Source: Halocaridina rubra (taxonomy: Eukaryota > Arthropoda > Malacostraca > Decapoda > Atyidae). From it: a stretch of DNA of 64,000 bases. This document shows, piece by piece, positions 58,343 to 64,000 of this stretch. Under the pieces are notes generated by a model. That model had not been told where the DNA came from, ran no database searches, and saw only the letters and a program-made list of their open reading frames with translations. The translations under genes were made by a program, and so were the position numbers. Within the stretch, counting starts at the first letter, position 1, and each line of letters starts with the position of its first letter. Location of the stretch: NCBI GenBank assembly GCA_037179515.1, contig JAXCGZ010011668.1:10001-74000 (forward strand), read 5' to 3'.

Positions 58343-60824
58343 CTATTATACATTGGTATCTGTAATCATGCTTACGTGTTACATTTCTAGCTATCACAAA
58401 GGCTCTTAAAAACCCAACATGCACAGTCAATATGTATACTCAATTCTGTCAAGGCTCAGAAATCCTCAGGTGTAATAATTTTTTTCATGGAACAAGAAGT
58501 TTTGACGAATATTTTCATTCACTCTACTTACAAAAATACTTATTCTGATCTATATTACTCCCCTTATTATTATTATTTAATATACTTTTAGAAAATACTT
58601 AAACTGTTATTTTTTACCATTTTCATCCTATTTCTCAATTGCTTTGTGACCAGATTTACCCATCATGAACCTTTGTGATTCTAACCGGTTCAATTGACAC
58701 ATTAAGTACTGTACTGTATTCTTAAAATAAAATAAAAAATATTCAGTTAAACCAAGTTCAAGGAATTATGCTTGTAAAAGGACTTTCATCAACTCACATT
58801 CACAAAACCAGTGTACACATCCCCAACTATTCTAATTACCTTACATCAATGTCCCTCTAAAACACATGCAGGGAACTAGAAGGTTATTATTAATATTAAT
58901 ATATGTATATTTTTTTTCAATAAATTTTTTTAGTCTTCCTTTTTTTTTTTGGTCAATAATTTTGTAAACTTTTATATATTTTTTTTTTTCAAACCTAGGA
59001 CTTAACTAAAGAGAAGTTTTAAGTACAACTTATAGCTATCTTAAAAGAAAAAAAAAAAGAAAAAAAAATTTATGTCCGTGAAAATCTAATAAACATAACC
59101 TTACAAAAAACTCAAATCATTTGCCAGTTCTTTACGGAAATTATAAGATGCCCATTTTTATGCGTATAAAAAAACTACAAAATACATTATTACCGGTATT
59201 ATAGACTGCGACAATAATCACTTGATACATAACATGAATTACCACTTCGTTCCCTTTCAATTTCTACCAAAGCACAAATTCTCTTTTTATTTTGGAATAT
59301 GTAACGTGACTACCTTTTACAAAAACTGTCAATAATAATAAAATCTCGAGGAATGTCGGTGACTCTCTTTACATTCTTCCTTTCGTATTCACAAAAATGA
59401 TGTTGCACCATTTATACTGATTTCAGTTTTGTGTAAACATTAATGAATAAAAAAAAATTCACTCACATATGAATGAGCAACTTGGAGGCAAAGATAAAGA
59501 AGCCGCTCTCCTTCATTAAAATCTTCGTCTTCATTCTTGGCACTATACAACTGCCATTTCAAGCCACCTTTGGTATAGTCTATCACATGTTATCACTGAG
59601 ATGCACTTGGTATATTAGTTTGTTTATAACCTCCTCTTTGTCAAGTAAATTGAAGTAGACGAGGTGGTTGATATTATTTCATGTTTTAGTGGGAATGTTT
59701 TCTTTTAATATCTTTCTATGAATTCACTTATTGTCATATTCCAACTACATGTAAACAATTCCCACACAACAAATATAGTAAAATTGTAGTTAACTGTATA
59801 AAATGCATGTCAAATAGTAGTTCTTCATGTATCAACAACAATGTATGTGAGATCTCTCAATAATAAGTAAAAGAATGAGTGAGCAAAACATCAATGCTCA
59901 CGACTAGGCAGTCTGATATCATATATAAAATTAGCGGCAAACAAACCTCTGTGGATGATGAGTACTGCTAGTAGCTCTTTTCCGGCACCTTTTTATTTTA
60001 TTTTTTTTTTTGTAAAACGAAGATGGCGTTCAAAACCATAAAAAACAGAACTACCGGCATTGCAAGAATCTATTGCTAAAAAAGAAAAAACTATGAATTG
60101 CCACTGTTTCTCGTTTATTCCTTGAGTTCATGTGAAGTTCCTTTCCTAACTCATCAGGCGGAGTGAGTTTGTCAGCCGCTGAATGTGAAAGACTGATGTG
60201 GGGTGGGCTATTCAATATGCCCCATGATCACAACACAGGCGGACGGGAGTGGGAAGGCCAGCCATACAAACCATAAGAAAAAAATTTAAAAATAAAAAAA
60301 AAAGGATGAAAAGCAATATGAAGAAAGGTAAAATCCTATGATCATCGATGTTAAAGCAATGCGTTATTATCAAAATGAGCTGACCACTTTTCCTAACTCC
60401 ACAGACTACATATTAACTTTTTTGAGCACACATGGGCTTTCTAATCTACCCCATCCATAGGTGATATTCAAATGCTCCATTATCATTACTCACTGATTGT
60501 AGTAGCTATGAGAATAAAGCCTGATTATGCAGATTAGGTTGTGAATTTGAATTTGCATCTTTTTTTAGAACTTGCAGAGTAACCAGCTCGTCTTGAGTGT
60601 GAGCAGGAGAATTTGATTCAGATCAGGCATATGATAATGATTAATGGCACTCTTTCTTTGTATTATTATTAAAATTATAGAGAGGCTCATGCAAAAATCA
60701 TGACACTAAAGGTTAATGGAAGGACTTCGAACAATAAAAAAAAAAGAATGATTAAGTTCTGGATCCAACTCAGTCAACACTCAACACTAATCCAGTAATA
60801 AGCTAAGATAGCCAATACTAACCA

Positions 60825-61490
60825 TCAAGAATTAAAAAGGCCCCTCAGATAGTCCGCCAGTCTGTTGGATGCTCTACGTAACCCATCCATGCATCCTTCC
60901 CCCCCTGGAATGCCCCCCCCACGACGAGAGCACCAGGCAGGGCACCCTCCATGATTAATGAGTGCCACATCTTGAGCTGGGGACCCACACAGAGCCAGTT
61001 CATTATGCCCTGAGCTAGTGACACACAAGAGAGATGCGCCGAGCCCTGAGTTACCCACCAAGTCAAAACCCAGTGGCGGTGTGTTGGTAGTAGTGGTTGT
61101 AGTAGTCACGGTGGCCGAAGCCCTACCGCTGCTGTTAATGCTGCTGCTGCTACTACTACTGCTGCTGCCCCTAGCGGAGTAGTGCTGGATGTGATGAAAT
61201 GGAGATGGAGGTGATCTTAAGTTATGAGGATGTTGTTGGAGATGATTATGTTGTTGTTGTTGGAGGTGGTTGTTATGAGGGAGCTGGTGGTTGGAGTTGT
61301 TAAGGTGAACCATCATCTGGCCATTCTGCTGATACTGATGGAAAGTTGATGGCTGCTGCTGCTGCTGATATCCAACGTGCAAGGGCTCTCGAACACCACA
61401 TCCACTACCGTTACTAATACGACTCAAAATACCACTTCTGCTCCCCCCTCCGAGGCTGCCACATCTCCCGTCCTTAACATTCAGCGAATG
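60825..61490 (-). CDS. In-frame 221-codon extension after the AMMECR1 TAG stop
   Basis: Immediately after TGC TAG (stop at 61493-61491) the same frame stays open for 221 codons to TGA at 60827-60825. The predicted peptide begins HSLNVKDGRCGSLGGG. It continues through Gln/His/Asn-rich, Ser-run and Thr-run segments and ends in a more ordinary sequence (GFDLVGNSGLGASLLCV ... RLADYLRGLFNS). Chance survival of this frame in AT-rich DNA is unlikely, although triplet repeats and raised GC help it. It could be translated by stop readthrough (TAG followed by C) or by an unseen alternative splice, or it may be a former coding tail cut off by a recent stop. Confidence 0.5.
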   Translation of the reverse strand, partial: HSLNVKDGRCGSLGGGSRSGILSRISNGSGCGVREPLHVGYQQQQQPSTFHQYQQNGQMMVHLNNSNHQLPHNNHLQQQQHNHLQQHPHNLRSPPSPFHHIQHYSARGSSSSSSSSSINSSGRASATVTTTTTTTNTPPLGFDLVGNSGLGASLLCVTSSGHNELALCGSPAQDVALINHGGCPAWCSRRGGGIPGGEGCMDGLRRASNRLADYLRGLFNS

Positions 61491-63791
<2,301 letters not shown>

Positions 63792-63944
63792 TTAAATTTT
63801 TAATGCCTCTTAAGTAAAATCACTTGGCCCATGTGATGGGAGAGGGAGCCTGGGCATCAGCAATGCAGTAGGTATAAAATCAGGCTCTAGTGCCATCAAT
63901 GTCCCTTGCCTCTGCCATTCATAGGAGACCTTTAACCTTCAACA

Positions 63945-63948
<4 letters not shown>

Positions 63949-64000
<52 letters not shown>
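63949..64000. repeat. (TA)n microsatellite running off the window
   Basis: TA array reaching the right edge; its full length is unknown. Confidence 0.95.

Overview
This window is eukaryotic nuclear DNA, AT-rich, with intron-split genes using GT-AG splice sites. Gene content, many long (TA)n microsatellites, tRNA-derived SINEs and frequent TTAGG-like words point to an arthropod. A decapod crustacean is my best guess from repeat style, but that is inference. There are no bacterial-type operons, ribosome binding sites or CRISPR arrays.

Five protein-coding loci can be reconstructed exon by exon. (1) Minus strand, 6184-10195: SAP30L, a Sin3/HDAC corepressor subunit (4 coding exons, 169 aa, complete). 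(2) Plus strand, about 12.1-26.7 kb: an HMGB1/DSP1-type two-HMG-box protein (4 coding exons, 206 aa). Its gene also contains a 1.58-kb exon at 16234-17820 that encodes six paired C2HC zinc fingers. That exon joins in frame to the first HMG exon and would give a 736-aa protein. (3) Minus strand, 28956-38204: MCM7, complete in 14 exons (721 aa). (4) Plus strand, 40061-46532: DCUN1D1/2-like cullin-neddylation factor, complete in 5 exons (257 aa), with two decayed copies of its exon 2 in intron 1. (5) Minus strand, 60825-63726: the 3' part of AMMECR1. Its stop codon is followed by 221 more open in-frame codons; upstream exons lie beyond the right edge.

The loci form two head-to-head pairs (SAP30L/HMGB and MCM7/DCUN1D). 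The SAP30L/HMGB gap carries a CCAAT-box cluster with an E2F-like word. The MCM7 promoter has a good E2F motif, and the DCUN1D promoter has an NRF1-like palindrome. The products act in chromatin, DNA replication and protein modification; nothing suggests a dedicated cluster beyond shared promoters.

Introns and intergenic DNA are filled with short dispersed repeats, named here Rep-A to Rep-G. They include two tRNA-headed SINE families, a (TA)n-anchored family, a Harbinger-like MITE, a second MITE family, a hairpin-bearing TTAGG-rich family and a decayed RTE/BovB-type reverse transcriptase tail. The largest (TA)n array (57525-58339) exceeds 800 bp. Two long tracts downstream of SAP30L and AMMECR1 are almost free of these repeats and may be long 3' UTRs.
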